Assembly: GCA_023159155.1 (NCBI GenBank) | Contig: JAJNNX010000009.1 | Coordinates: 558,001 to 622,000, forward strand | From: Ustulina deusta | Lineage: Eukaryota > Ascomycota > Sordariomycetes > Xylariales > Xylariaceae | Length of the DNA stretch: 64,000 nt | Direction of reading: 5' to 3' | In this document: positions 33,497 through 45,755 of the stretch, piece after piece | Numbering within the stretch: position 1 is the stretch's first letter | Layout: every line of letters begins with the position of its first letter | Position numbers and translations under genes: made by a program | The notes under the pieces: model-generated | Databases searched by the model: none | What the model was told of the DNA's origin: nothing | The model's input: the letters and a program-made list of their open reading frames with translations, nothing else

Positions 33497-34366
33497 ATGA
33501 CTCAACTGTCTACTGTGAAGATGGCAATTACTAAGAGCCAGACCACCACATCAATTGCCGTTGCCGTTATCTGCGCCTTAATAGCTTTATGGCTACTGGG
33601 CCCGGCGTCGGATCTTTTGATAAGCTCACCTCATTCCCTCTCACCATTATCACAGGAAAACTCGTCGTATAGTGATTTGCGGTGCGAAGATCAGAGCTAT
33701 AAGACTGAGCTTATTTCACTTGATCCCCTCGTCATCTATATCCGCGACTTCTTCAACACTAGGGAGATCGACCACATCATAAAGGCTGGCGAGAATCGCT
33801 TTAACCCCTCGGTGGTGAATCAGAATGGAAAAATGATCCAGAATCCGTACCGCACCTCATGGAGTGCTGGCTTGCCAGCTGATGATCCAGCAGTACAGTG
33901 TGTCCTTGAGCGGTCGAGGAAATTCCTTGGGACCGTTTTTGACCCGAACGAGGACGAGATGGGCGTGCCACAGCTTGTGCGATATACGGAGGGGCAGGAA
34001 TACAATCTTCACCACGACTGGATGCGGATACCACAAGCGGCATATGACGGATCACCGCGGTCGTTCAACCGGGTTGCGAGTTTCTTCGTCATACTACAGG
34101 ATGAATGTATCGGGGGTGAGACCTGGTTTCCATTTATCAAGGCTGTATCACCTCAGCCAAAAGAAGATGGCGAAGGCAGGCTATGGCGCGAGCACGAAGA
34201 TGGTGGGCTCGCTTTCAAACCAGTTGCTGGAAATAGCATCTTTTGGGTCAATCTGTTTCCTAATGGGACGGGTGACACGCGAACTGTCCACGCCGGTTTA
34301 CCAATCACTGGTGGTTTGAAAACTGCAATGAACATCTGGCCGAGACAGTACCGTGCTACCCCATGA
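33497..34366 (+). CDS. Membrane-anchored prolyl 4-hydroxylase alpha-like 2OG/Fe(II) dioxygenase, 289 aa
   Basis: Single exon. An N-terminal signal anchor (TSIAVAVICALIALWLLGPA, residues 18-37) predicts a type II protein facing the secretory lumen. The catalytic domain has the iron ligands His172-x-Asp174 (in YNLHHDWM) and His265 (in DTRTVHAGLP). Lys275 (GGLKTAMNIW) is placed to bind 2-oxoglutarate. The FFNTREIDHIIKAGE opening and the ASFFVILQDECIGGETWFP strand pair match P4Hc proteins. The likely reaction is hydroxylation of a peptidyl proline or another side chain using O2, Fe2+ and 2-oxoglutarate; the substrate is unknown. The second Met (residue 9) is an equally good start. Confidence 0.9.
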   Translation: MTQLSTVKMAITKSQTTTSIAVAVICALIALWLLGPASDLLISSPHSLSPLSQENSSYSDLRCEDQSYKTELISLDPLVIYIRDFFNTREIDHIIKAGENRFNPSVVNQNGKMIQNPYRTSWSAGLPADDPAVQCVLERSRKFLGTVFDPNEDEMGVPQLVRYTEGQEYNLHHDWMRIPQAAYDGSPRSFNRVASFFVILQDECIGGETWFPFIKAVSPQPKEDGEGRLWREHEDGGLAFKPVAGNSIFWVNLFPNGTGDTRTVHAGLPITGGLKTAMNIWPRQYRATP

Positions 34367-35156
34367 TAACCCATTAGTTGGGTTAGATTATAAGATCTCG
34401 GACCATTTTCATCTCACGACCAACATACTACGATCGTCGAATCTTGCCATCATATCCTATGGAGAGACTATGGTATTGGATTGAAGTGAGAGCTATGTGT
34501 TCGTAGATTCCAAAAGTTCGGCGTTGAGTGATTGAGGGTTCTATAAAATACCCTTTGTCACCCTTCCTCCAAACTGTTAGTCTCTATCACAGCCCCTCCA
34601 ACGTAGACGATAACGGGTTCATAAAGGCGGCCGCTGGAACTGTCGGGTTTGAGTGTGAGAAGAGGTGGCAGAAAGATGCACATGCCAAGGACAAAATAGA
34701 GATTACTCGACGGCAGAAAACCCAAGTTTGCGAACCGCCTCTGTATTTTGCCAAACTCTAGATGGAATTCAAAGTCAACTCTCCCATTCCTTAGCGGCGA
34801 ATCAACCATTGTACGGCCAAGTTCTGCGCACCTCGTTTTACTAAATTTGTAAGCTGTCCGGAATCCGAAATATAGTGGGGGCGTGGTCCTCTTACTGTAC
34901 ATGTGCGATAGGATAAAAAGTGGCATTTAACCCGCCATCCTGTACTCAAAACAACCAAGGTTATAAATCATATTCTGTTTTAGGCCGAGTTAACAGGGGA
35001 TTCGTTGCGGAGTCGGACTGATTACATCATTGATGCAATAACAACGGACCGCGCTTGTTGCACATACATACCTACATACAAACCTAGAAGCAAGCATTCA
35101 TGTCACGGATTAATCTTCAGAAGTTGACTAAAGTTATTGGCGCTGTCAAGACCAAC
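34367..35156. other. Intergenic stretch, no gene seen
   Basis: Two overlapping opposite ORFs (34528-34761 and 34558-34926) have no known motif. The frame of the GST gene is open up to an alternative ATG at 35100. Confidence 0.45.
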
Positions 35157-36120
35157 ATGTCTGTCCCAGATGCCAACGTGTATCCCGTTGCGACCGGTCT
35201 CGCGAAGCAGACCGTCGATGTAAGACTGCCTCTCTCCATCATCAGATCAGTACCCAGATCAGTACTAACGACCGTCGCAGAACCACTCAGGAGAACAGCA
35301 ACTGAAGCTGTTCGCAGGATGGTTCTGCCCCTTTGTCCAGCGGGCTTGGGTCACGCTCGAGGAAAAGGGAATACCCTACCAGTATATCGAAGGTGATTCA
35401 CCCTCTCGTCTCCAGGTCCTCTGCACCGCGCACATATAATATACTCACGCGCAGCCAGTCAATCCATATAACAAGGGTCCCGAGCTCATGCGCTCGAACC
35501 CGCGCGGCCTGGTGCCGACTCTCGAAGTCGCGCCCGGCAAATCGCTCTACGAAAGCAACGTGCTCTGCGAATACCTGGAGGAAACCTACCCGGATCACAA
35601 ACCACGCCTGCTCCCATCGGACAGCTACGCGCGAGCGCGCGCCCGTATATGGATGGATTACGTCACGAGCCGCGTGATCCCGGCGTACCACCGTCTTCTG
35701 CAGTTCCAGCCGGCCTCGTATGACGGGGACGGGGCGGCGCGACTCGACGAATTGCGCGCCGAGCTCCGCAAATGCCTGCTCGAGTTCGCGGCCGAGATGG
35801 CGGACGCGGCGCACGGCCCGTTCTTCGCCGGCCGGGACATCGGGCTCGTGGATATCGCGTTGCTGCCGTTTGCTACGCGGCTTTGGGTCTTCGATGAGTT
35901 CAAGGGGGGATTGGGTATCCCCGAGAAGGGAAAGGAGGGCGAGGATGAAGACAGGTGGGACAGGTGGCGGGTCTGGCTTGATGCTGTCGGGGACCGCGAT
36001 AGCGTGAGGAACACTCTGAGTGATAGGGAGCATTATCTGCCGATTTACAAACGGTATGCCGATGATGTTGCGCAGTCTGAGGTGGCGAAGGCAACTAGGG
36101 CTGGCAGAGGAGTGCCTTGA
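35157..36120 (+). CDS. Glutathione S-transferase, omega-like, 278 aa
   Basis: Three exons (35157-35219, 35281-35392, 35459-36120; 837 nt) with introns of 61 and 66 nt. The thioredoxin-fold half reads KLFAGWFCPFVQRAWVTLEEKGIPYQYIEVNPYNK, with the CPF motif whose Cys is the catalytic residue in omega GSTs. NPRGLVPTLE holds the cis-Pro, and LYESNVLCEYLEETYP holds the Glu-Ser pair that binds the gamma-glutamyl group. The helical C-domain follows (ARARIWMDYVTSRVIPAYH, DIGLVDIALLPFATRLWVFD). Omega GSTs act as thioltransferases or dehydroascorbate reductases rather than classical conjugating enzymes. An upstream in-frame ATG at 35100 would add 19 residues; MSVPDANVYP at 35157 is the more usual start. 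Confidence 0.92.
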
Positions 36121-36568
36121 GGTTGGGGAGAATGATGCGAGGAATATGAGCTATGTATATTTGGATGGACTCGTCTTAAGGATTCCATAAGCATGATCCT
36201 CGGCCACTAGGCTAGATGCGGGTGAGGTTCTGTTAAGCGACTACCCTGTGAGACTGAAAATGAAGAAGAAGTTTGTCGAGAACGCATTCCTATTATTTAG
36301 TGGAGGACCACACGATGGTATGGCTTACGGCGACATGAGCAGCAGGCAGGTGCATTGAATTCAGCGGAAGGCATAATATCTCTTTCCGAGTATCTGACAC
36401 TGGGCTCTTCTAGCTAAGATGCCGTTCCCTCTCTAAACAACTAATCACTAACCCCGCTGTTTCGTGGCATAAATTCTGCTCATTGCCGTGGGATGACTGG
36501 GGAATATTTGCTGTGACAGATGTATGAAGTAACGTGCGCATCCTCGGTCTTGCCGGATACCAGGATCT
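36121..36568. other. Intergenic, convergent 3' flanks
   Basis: 3' flanks of the GST (plus) and the dioxygenase (minus). No gene or notable repeat is seen. Confidence 0.5.
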
Positions 36569-37735
36569 TTAACCGTGGGTAGGGGGAGCATTTACAATGG
36601 CAAAGAAGTCGAAGTTGGGATTGCTATATCCACCCCCTTCTTTCCAAGTTGATGCATACGGGGCGTAGTAGTCCCAGGTAGACGAAGTGTTGAGGCCAAG
36701 CTCAGCCCAGACGAAGAGCCCGTTGGCGAGACCGTTACCGAGCAGAATGTAATTCGGCAGGGGGTCGTAGTTAGCCGTCGCGGCATAGCCGGTGAACATA
36801 TCTGCTAGATTGGACGTCTTTGGGATCCGGTTCGTGTTATAGGGCGCCGTAGCCTCGACGGCGTCGCGCAAGGCCTGGTCGAAGAACAGCTGGGAAAGAT
36901 GCGCCACCCGGCCGCCGGTGTAGGTCCCGTTCGGCAGAGTCGTGGCACCGGCGTGTGCGATGAGATGCTGATGCGTCGCGCGACCTTGATAGTGCCCCGG
37001 GAAAATGGTGTCGAAGGACACGACGCCGTCCTCGTCGGTGGGCTGCACGCCGCGCAGAAACGTGGTCGAGAGCCCGCCTTCGCCGCGTGCGTTCACGCCG
37101 CTGTATGCGCCGGTCGCATTACACGACCAGGTGTCGATCAAGAGCTGCGTGGCTGGCTTGCAGGTTGTCACGTCTATGAATTGCAGTTCAATATGCATAG
37201 GCACGCCGACTGTGTTTTCCACGACATCGGAACGGATGTGCTCTTGGTAGACGAAGTATGGCCCGTTCGCGTTGTCTGGAGTCAACACGCAGCTCGTGTT
37301 GGACCCGAAGATCTCCGCGTTAGTCGACTCCTTGGTCAAGTCGACCGAACCCGTTTTATTGTGACTTAAAGCTGCCCATTGGCGGAACGAGGCAGCATCT
37401 CTTCGATGAAGCCAGGTTGCTAGACAAGGATGAGTTTTTCGCATGTTCTGTCAAGTTGGATATCTTAGCTTACCATCATTAAGACCCCTTTCGTCGCGCA
37501 ACCGTGCGAAGGTAGCTGCGCGACGAGAGATGGCTCGCTCTTTACGCGCTTTCACCTCTGGGTCGTTCTGGCATGCCTCCAAAGCCCTCGAGTTCATCAT
37601 GTTGACTACATGGGCATTCCCCACCTCGTCCATAATCTGCCGCGCACTGAGGTTTTCTCCTGGGTGAGCCGCGACCATAACAGCCAGCGACAGCACCACG
37701 GCCACGCCGGCCGTCAAAGGCGATGTGAATATCAT
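36569..37735 (-). CDS. Secreted intradiol ring-cleavage dioxygenase, 370 aa
   Basis: Two exons (37735-37474, 37419-36569; 1113 nt) with a 54-nt intron. A clear signal peptide opens the protein (MIFTSPLTAGVAVVLSLAVMVAAHPGE). The central region (CVLTPDNANGPYF, WSCNATGAYSGV, FPGHYQGRATHQHLIAH) carries the non-haem Fe(III) ligands: Tyr193, Tyr231, His237 and His239 by my count. Enzymes of this extracellular fungal group cleave catechol- or hydroxyquinol-type rings between the two hydroxyls and have been linked to lignin- or tannin-derived aromatics. All four ligands are intact, so activity is expected. Neighbouring secreted enzymes here fit plant-matter degradation. Confidence 0.93.
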
Positions 37736-39118
37736 TTTCGCGGTTGAGCTTTTCGCGAGCGAAAACGACCGAGATGTCTAGCTCTGGTGATCGATTCGTG
37801 GCTCCATCTTCCCTCGGGGCTCTCAGCCCCTTTAAGCTAAGATCGGGCTTCCCGCCAGGTTCGACTGGGCAAGCGTTCACATCAAGTTTTATTGCTCCCT
37901 TTCCTCATCTATCTGCCAAGAATACACATCCAACCTATATATCGGCAGACTACGGTGGGCGTGGCAGTGGTAGTCGGCAAGACACAAACGGAAGGAATAA
38001 CATTTCTTCCTGGAAACTTCTCAGATGACTCGTGGATCGAGAACTCATTGGCTCCGAGTCTGGCTCCTGCGTTTATCCGGATGGTGCAACAGCCTGTTTC
38101 ATTGTTAGTGCGAACTTGACGAAAAAGGGATGAGGGTCCTTTATAAGGCTAAATTTCGGAATGCATATCACTTCCTCCTGAGAGGTCGTCCTTCATGCAC
38201 CCCAGATATAAATATGTATAATTTTTAGCGACTTACTTGCCGGGCCAATAAGACACGACTTTACCAAGATTGTGGACATATAGTCTTGCCCCGTGGCCTG
38301 CCTCCTACGTCAGCCCACAGTTACAGGACGACCGATGATTAATAACAATGGAAATCGGTAAATCCAAAAAAGACATTGCGTGATCCATGTGATAGAGCGC
38401 AAACCGGAACACAAAACTTTCACAGAGTTTGTAGCTTATGTAATATGTAGACACCATCTACAAGCAGATTTTAATACCTACCTCTACATTTCTCTAACTT
38501 TGTTTTGATAGAAAAAAACAGTAAATAGAACACATTCAAGAGAGTTGTCGATGAATAGCAAAATGTATGACCGACGAATTGAGGCGAGTTCCTGGGCCTT
38601 GAGATATAAATGCGTGGCAGGCGCGCGCGATCTGGATATAAAGCAAAAGAGATGGGGCGTGAAAGGGGGGGGAAAAAGGTGGTGACAAGGCAAGAATTTA
38701 TATCGACATGGTCTGGATAATGCGGTTCGCTGTCGAAATGTCTCGGTCCAGATGCGGTGTCAGTATACATACAGTCTTCTATGTCATGGCTCATGAATGA
38801 TGGCTGACGTTCATCAAGCTTTGGTGGCGTGTCGATCGTATTTCAGATTCTTATTGCAGCTATTCGCACTTTGGCATGATATCACAAACGGCAAATGGGT
38901 GCTCATATGAACTGTTGATAACTCGGGAAATATATGAAACTAGCTAAATATTCTTCTAGACCATATATTCTTATCCTAAGCTGTGCGTGCCGCTTCATTC
39001 CAACGTCAGGTTTGTCATGATCATAAACTCATTAGGTCTTGGCAGCTCGAAACACTACTACCCAAATCATGCTAGTTTAATCGAACCTAGCACATTATGA
39101 TACTGTGGATTTAGCAAT
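37736..39118. other. Intergenic stretch, no gene seen
   Basis: 1.4 kb upstream of the dioxygenase and downstream of the subtilase. ORFs at 37744-38119 and 38471-38794 have no motif. The left part should contain the dioxygenase promoter. Confidence 0.45.
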
Positions 39119-40439
<1,321 letters not shown>

Positions 40440-41375
40440 CTTGGAAAGTAGGTTGAATGAGCTAGTCTGTAGTCTACGAGTTGTGATGACGAGGCTCAAA
40501 TCTCATTGGGATCGTCCGAATGCCCTCTTTATATAGATCCTCAGAGCCCATGGCGACTTCATGACGGGGGCCAGAGAAGATGTTGCACAATGGCTGCCAA
40601 GTTATTCATCACACGGCCAAGAGTTGCTGAGTTTCCCAAATCATCGAGACAAGAAATTCCAGATGGATTAGAATTTGTAGGCTCCCAGGTACCAGTCAAA
40701 ATGAGGAAGGAGTGAAGCAGACAGGCTGAGTGGAGGACAATCGTGGCAACGGTCAGGCGATGACATCTTTCTATTATGTACCTTAGTAGTACTCTTGGCA
40801 ACGTAGAGTGTGAAGATAGAAAAATGTGAGCTGAGCTGCATTCTGCGTCAACAGCTGTCGATTGCCGACGTGATATCAATGAGAATCGCGACATAAGCGA
40901 TGGCGGCCAGTCGATTTCATGGAAGATTCGGACTTCTTTACTCGATACGAAGTCAATACTTTGTGATATCCCTGGATGCCTGGGGCAGTGATCATCGCAC
41001 AGCTACTCGGAGGTCTCCGGATCCGCATGTCTCGTGCCCACAAACACCCGCGGGACTGGGGCGCCGCCCTGGAGCAGCTGGCTGGAGATGCACGTATCCC
41101 GGGCATACATCTATAGCGGACAGCATCTATTGCATGGCGCAGGGAATAGAAACATCCCAGGTGTGTGGGTGATCATCGTTAAGCTGGACGTGTCGATCCT
41201 GTGAAGAGGCCGAAGACTAGTGTTGTAACTCAACCATCTCTCAGATAGGAAGGCGATCGATAAGTAATCGTGAGGCTCGGCGACCCGCTAGGGTGACAAG
41301 GTGAACCGTCACCCAATGAGGGGAGGTGGGCTGAGCCGCTTTCATCACCAGTCATCAACACTTGAAGCCTCATTT
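40440..41375. other. Intergenic, upstream of the subtilase
   Basis: No gene is supported. Short ORFs on both strands (40506-40715, 40559-40894, 40876-41172) have no motif. The first few hundred bases must hold the protease promoter. Confidence 0.45.
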
Positions 41376-41407
41376 GTAAGCGAGTCTAGTTGACCAGACT
41401 CGCTTAC
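41376..41407. repeat. Perfect 12-bp stem with 8-base loop (hairpin)
   Basis: GTAAGCGAGTCT at 41376-41387 is followed by an 8-base spacer and its exact reverse complement AGACTCGCTTAC at 41396-41407. It lies in a gene-poor stretch, about 940 bp from the protease start. It may be a repeat remnant or a protein-binding palindrome; nothing ties it to a transcript. Confidence 0.7.
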
Positions 41408-43570
41408 GCAGCAGCAGGCGCCGCAATACAGATCATCAAGCCGCCTGATCGGAGTTCTGAGCGTCAAATTCTGCTATAGGCATTTGTTCGGAGATACATA
41501 TTGGGCGGGGTGGTTATTCAGGATCGTCATGCGCGACACTTCTCCGCAAAGGGTAACGATGGCCTTGGAAGTATGCTAATGGTATTCCTTTGAAGAGTCC
41601 CAGTCTAGACGAGCTAGTGTAGTACTCCTTCTTCGCGTCAATTGACGATAAATCCAACGGCCCGGCCGGCAAATGATTGGCGGGATTCTTATAGGTTCGG
41701 CTCACAACTCTTGGCCATTTCTTGGCTGTTCTTGAATTAACTTCACAGCTGCCCTTTTAGTAAATATCCATCCGTGGACGCAGAAGGCCCAGCCTTAATC
41801 GAGGATAAGTTAAGATTCCATCTAAATGGTACAATATGACGATAAGGTAGTTTTGCCCCGTAGGTGTGAATTCTGGCCTACGACGGATAGGTATAGCCCA
41901 TGCATTTGATATACTTGGGCGGCAAACTTAACCGACTAGTTATGCGAAGCAGTATCCGGTGGGGTCCTAACAAAGCCCCTAATACAAGAACAGTGTACCC
42001 GAGACAAATCAATGATGTCCCTACGTCCAATGGCACATGGTATACGTGCATGTATCTTCAATCTATGGCGTATATAATATATTGCCTAGTCAAAGTTGGA
42101 AGAAATGATGCCACCGGTGTCGGGTATTTATCAAGGTGAAGGTGAAACGTGATTGGGCAGTTTAGGTCAGATCCCCTTGGCAAAAAGTGCTGTCATGCCA
42201 AGGAAATATGATGCTACAGTCATACCTATCTGCACCCAAGCCGTTGCTGGCGCTTGAGGTGCGGTGCGTCGAAAGTGTGGGCATTGCCCATTAGAGAGAC
42301 ACAGCAAGGCGAGTGGAGTGGCTTCTAATAGTCTGATGACCATACAGTAAAGAAAGAGGCTGGGTGTGTTCCTATACTAGATCACGGTTCTTTCCAGAAC
42401 CAAACCAGCCGCGCCCTCAAGGTCCTCACTCGTCTAGGTAGCTCAACTGCCTTCCTCTTTGGGTTTCGATTCAACGTCTCATCAGACACATGAGGACTTA
42501 GTACTCATGCGCTCCCGAGATCGAAGTGGTCTCATTGCTTCAATCCCCGAAGAAATACGACCTCTAAGGTGGGTGGTATAATCAAGGGGGAATATCCCGC
42601 CATAATCACGATCCTCCAAGGGTTATCAGATTCTAACATGGAAGAAACGACAAAGATGTGCATTACACAGGACACCGATGTCGTAGTGTAGAATCAAGGA
42701 CATTCTGCGCATTGTTTATTCTTGTCATCCTACACTGGAATGCGATGGGTTGACAAAAATCACGGTATCATCTCTTATGGCTTACTTATTTTGGGGTCTG
42801 GTCAAAGCCTCATTGCGGCGGCCCACGTTTACATGCACACGACCCATTGTCTCAGTTATCCTCGATGTTCCAGATTCGGTTGGACTCCGACATAATGGCC
42901 GGGACAAGGTCCGTGTTGCCGTGACAATAACACCGAAGGTAGCGGCGGACTCACGGTCCCGCCAACTGGTTAAACTGCGTCACATAAGCAGCTATATAAT
43001 ACATTGAAACTAGTCAATGTCCGAAGTAGGATGATTGCACATGCTTCACTTTATCTGAGCGGTTACGTCGGTGCTACGGAACAGAACTGTAGCGCTATAC
43101 CGTAACGCTACTAGCAAAGGTAGGACATAGTCAAGCCGGGTGCTTGAGTTATCTGCAGCTATTCTATGTGCCGTGGCACTCGGTATCTTTTTGAATCGTT
43201 AATATCGGTACAGGCGGTGATTTATGCTGTTATAGGAGGAGGAGAAGCGGTTTGTCTAGAAGGTTATGATATCAATATCACCCGAAGTTTTCTGCGTAGC
43301 ATCGCTTTACCCTAGATTATAGATCATCAACTTTGTCTTAATTTTCCATTATGGGTTATCATTTGCTCACCCTCCTCTTATTATTTAACATCTTGGCTGC
43401 ACGAAACGTTTGAAACGCTAATTATGGGCGTAATATTTAGGTATAAATCCTTCAGGAGTTTCACTCGATTGGAAGTCTGTTGGGGAACGATGAATATCAA
43501 CAGTTGCATTCAAAGCCAGTCTGCTGGTGAAGTGAATAAGGTAAGTAGGCTCAGTGATATAGAGGCACTG
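41408..43570. other. Gene-poor stretch
   Basis: 2.2 kb with only short motif-free ORFs (41514-41705, 41900-42139, 42750-43007). Base composition is roughly balanced, unlike the AT-rich part further right. I see no transposon protein remnant. Confidence 0.45.
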
Positions 43571-43910
43571 ACCTTGCCCTTATCCAATGAGATAGGCTGT
43601 GCCTACACTTCTTAGGATCACTACGTGGCTGGTTATTAAGGAAACTAAGGGATCATAATGGAGCAGAACTTAATTTAACACAATACAGAGCTAGGAAGAA
43701 AAACAAAAGAAGCTTACCGTAATAAACTAATATTGAAAATCTTGCCGGATTGGCAATGTTAATTATGCCTCTGACTTGTAATTATCGATACAAGGTTGCC
43801 ATACAACTTCTTCACTAGCTACTCTATACTCTACCTACCTTAGTTCACTAGCAATTTGCTATCCGAAGTACGAATTTCGGAGAACTCGTGGATAGTGTCT
43901 GGAGCAAGTA
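43571..43910. repeat. Decayed dispersed repeat, copy A
   Basis: Aligns by eye with 61138-61465 (copy B). Shared blocks include ATGAGATAGGCTGTGCCTAC versus ATGAGACAGGCCGTACCCAC, GAACTTAATTTAACACAATA versus CAACTTAATTCAACGCAATA, ATTATGCCTCTGACTTGTAA versus ACTATGCTTTTGACTTGCAT, and CTCTACCTACCTTA versus CTCCGCCTACCGTA. Most differences are C/T or G/A, the pattern expected of RIP. Same orientation in both copies. Confidence 0.65.
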
Positions 43911-45755
43911 ACAAGTAAATTGCATTAATGGAATTTGGTGATAGGCTCGGCTATCCCTGCTTTTACCGATTTATGAACTTGAGAACAACGTGCCGTTATC
44001 TATCAATTAATGGGGTGAATATTTGTGGCAAGATTTAAAATTTAACATCTGTTAGCTTAATCAGGACATTTTATTACACTCTGAAGCATAGACTTCGTTA
44101 ATTTTACTATAAAATAATTTTGTTAATGCGATAAATTCTAAGAAGCACTAAGCGGGATTATTGAATAGTGTCTGCTATTAATGTTAGAATAGCATTTAGA
44201 TAGCAAAATACTTTTGTATTTCGAGCCCGCTAGCGGTCGGCCACCGCAGTACTATACGTCGCTATAAGCAAAGATAAATAGGGGCGTATTCTATGACCAT
44301 TTGCTACAAAGAATTAATAATAATTAATAAAAAGTTAGAAAATAAGCTAGCAAGTTTATTAAGCGCTTAAATTAAAATATAAACTTTATAAACACATTAT
44401 ATTAGCTAATATAAAATATATTCTTGGACTAGAAACCCTTAGTTTGTATATATACTTATTTTTATCAATAGTTGCTTGATCTTCCTTTGGGCAGACCTTA
44501 AATTATAGGGTGGGATTAGCTAGGCTGTTGATCTTGGCCTCAGATGTCATCACGATGTTTTTTTGCACTCTATTTTTGCGTGAGATGCTTCTGTATTTTT
44601 GAGTGCTCCGACTGCCTCTGAAAAATTGAATTGAATACTTTGCTCTTGCTCCCTGGTGTATTTAATTTTGTAGTGAAGCAGAAGGAATGGAGGTTAAAGT
44701 GGCTGAAAAGGGGGTGGATAGCCAGCCACAAGGTGGCTGGACAGTGGAAAAATATGTTCAACACAAAAAAAAGTACGGAAGATCGCGCAGGAAAACCATC
44801 AGAATTACAATCTTTTCCTTAACTACTGCGCTTAATCGAATTATATTCTGCTTTTATTATCCAGTTCCCAAATTAAACTTTTACGCATTATGCTAGGGAG
44901 AGTAGGAATAGCCTATCTCCTAGCAGGAGGGCAAGGTGAGTTAATTACCCCCATGTAGCCCGGGGGATAACGATCGCTGTTAATTACTGGGTAACTGGTC
45001 TCTTCTAGAGCCTGTGGGCGCTGACGGGTTTCACAGTTCAGACTGCTCGTTGTTCCAGTTTTGACCTATTGTTATTGCGTAAGAAGGGAAGCTCTAATTA
45101 TTTAGCAGAGTTTTCCTTATTGTTATTTGATAAGCCCGTGACATGGCCCGTGCTCTAATCTTTTGGGCTTATATGTAGTTGTCAGATTTACCACTACACC
45201 AAAAGGCCAAAAGATTGGCCCGCAGTTGCGTATTATTAGTGCTTGTTTTATTCCCATATATATCCGACAGTAGTTGCCTGCATGTCCACATATCGAGATC
45301 AAGCTCACCGAAAATTCATTTGCTACAAAATACTCAGATGATACAAAACTATAGGTAAAGCGATGCAGCTCAGTTAATTAATTCTCATGAAGATAGAAAA
45401 GCCCACCATAGCTACACATACTACTTTGTAATATCCTGGAAATATGTGAAAGGATGTGTCAGGATCTTGTTACAGAAGGCAAGGCATGGGTGTAGTATGA
45501 GTACCTATGTGTTGCTGCGCCAGGATCTCAGCTCACAAGGCCTCGGCTGACTGATTGTGGCGTCGCTGGATGGGGAGCCATGCAGCGGTGTCCAGCCAGC
45601 GGATGCCTAGTCATGTGCGGAGTAAGGGTTGGTGGTTACCTGCCTCGCTGAACTTGATTGCAAATTTGCTTAAACCGGGTATCGTATCTACTTTATTAAA
45701 CATCATTTGGGTCAACCTTTCATGGTACATTGTTCAAGCCTATGTCTTAACAGAC
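43911..45755. other. AT-rich gene-poor stretch
   Basis: 43990-44460 is strongly AT-rich (TAATTAATAAAAAG-type runs) apart from a short GC island at 44224-44252. Overlapping ORFs at 44570-44896 have no motif. This resembles old RIP-mutated repeat DNA. The open frame of the next gene reaches back to 45555 without a convincing start. Confidence 0.45.
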
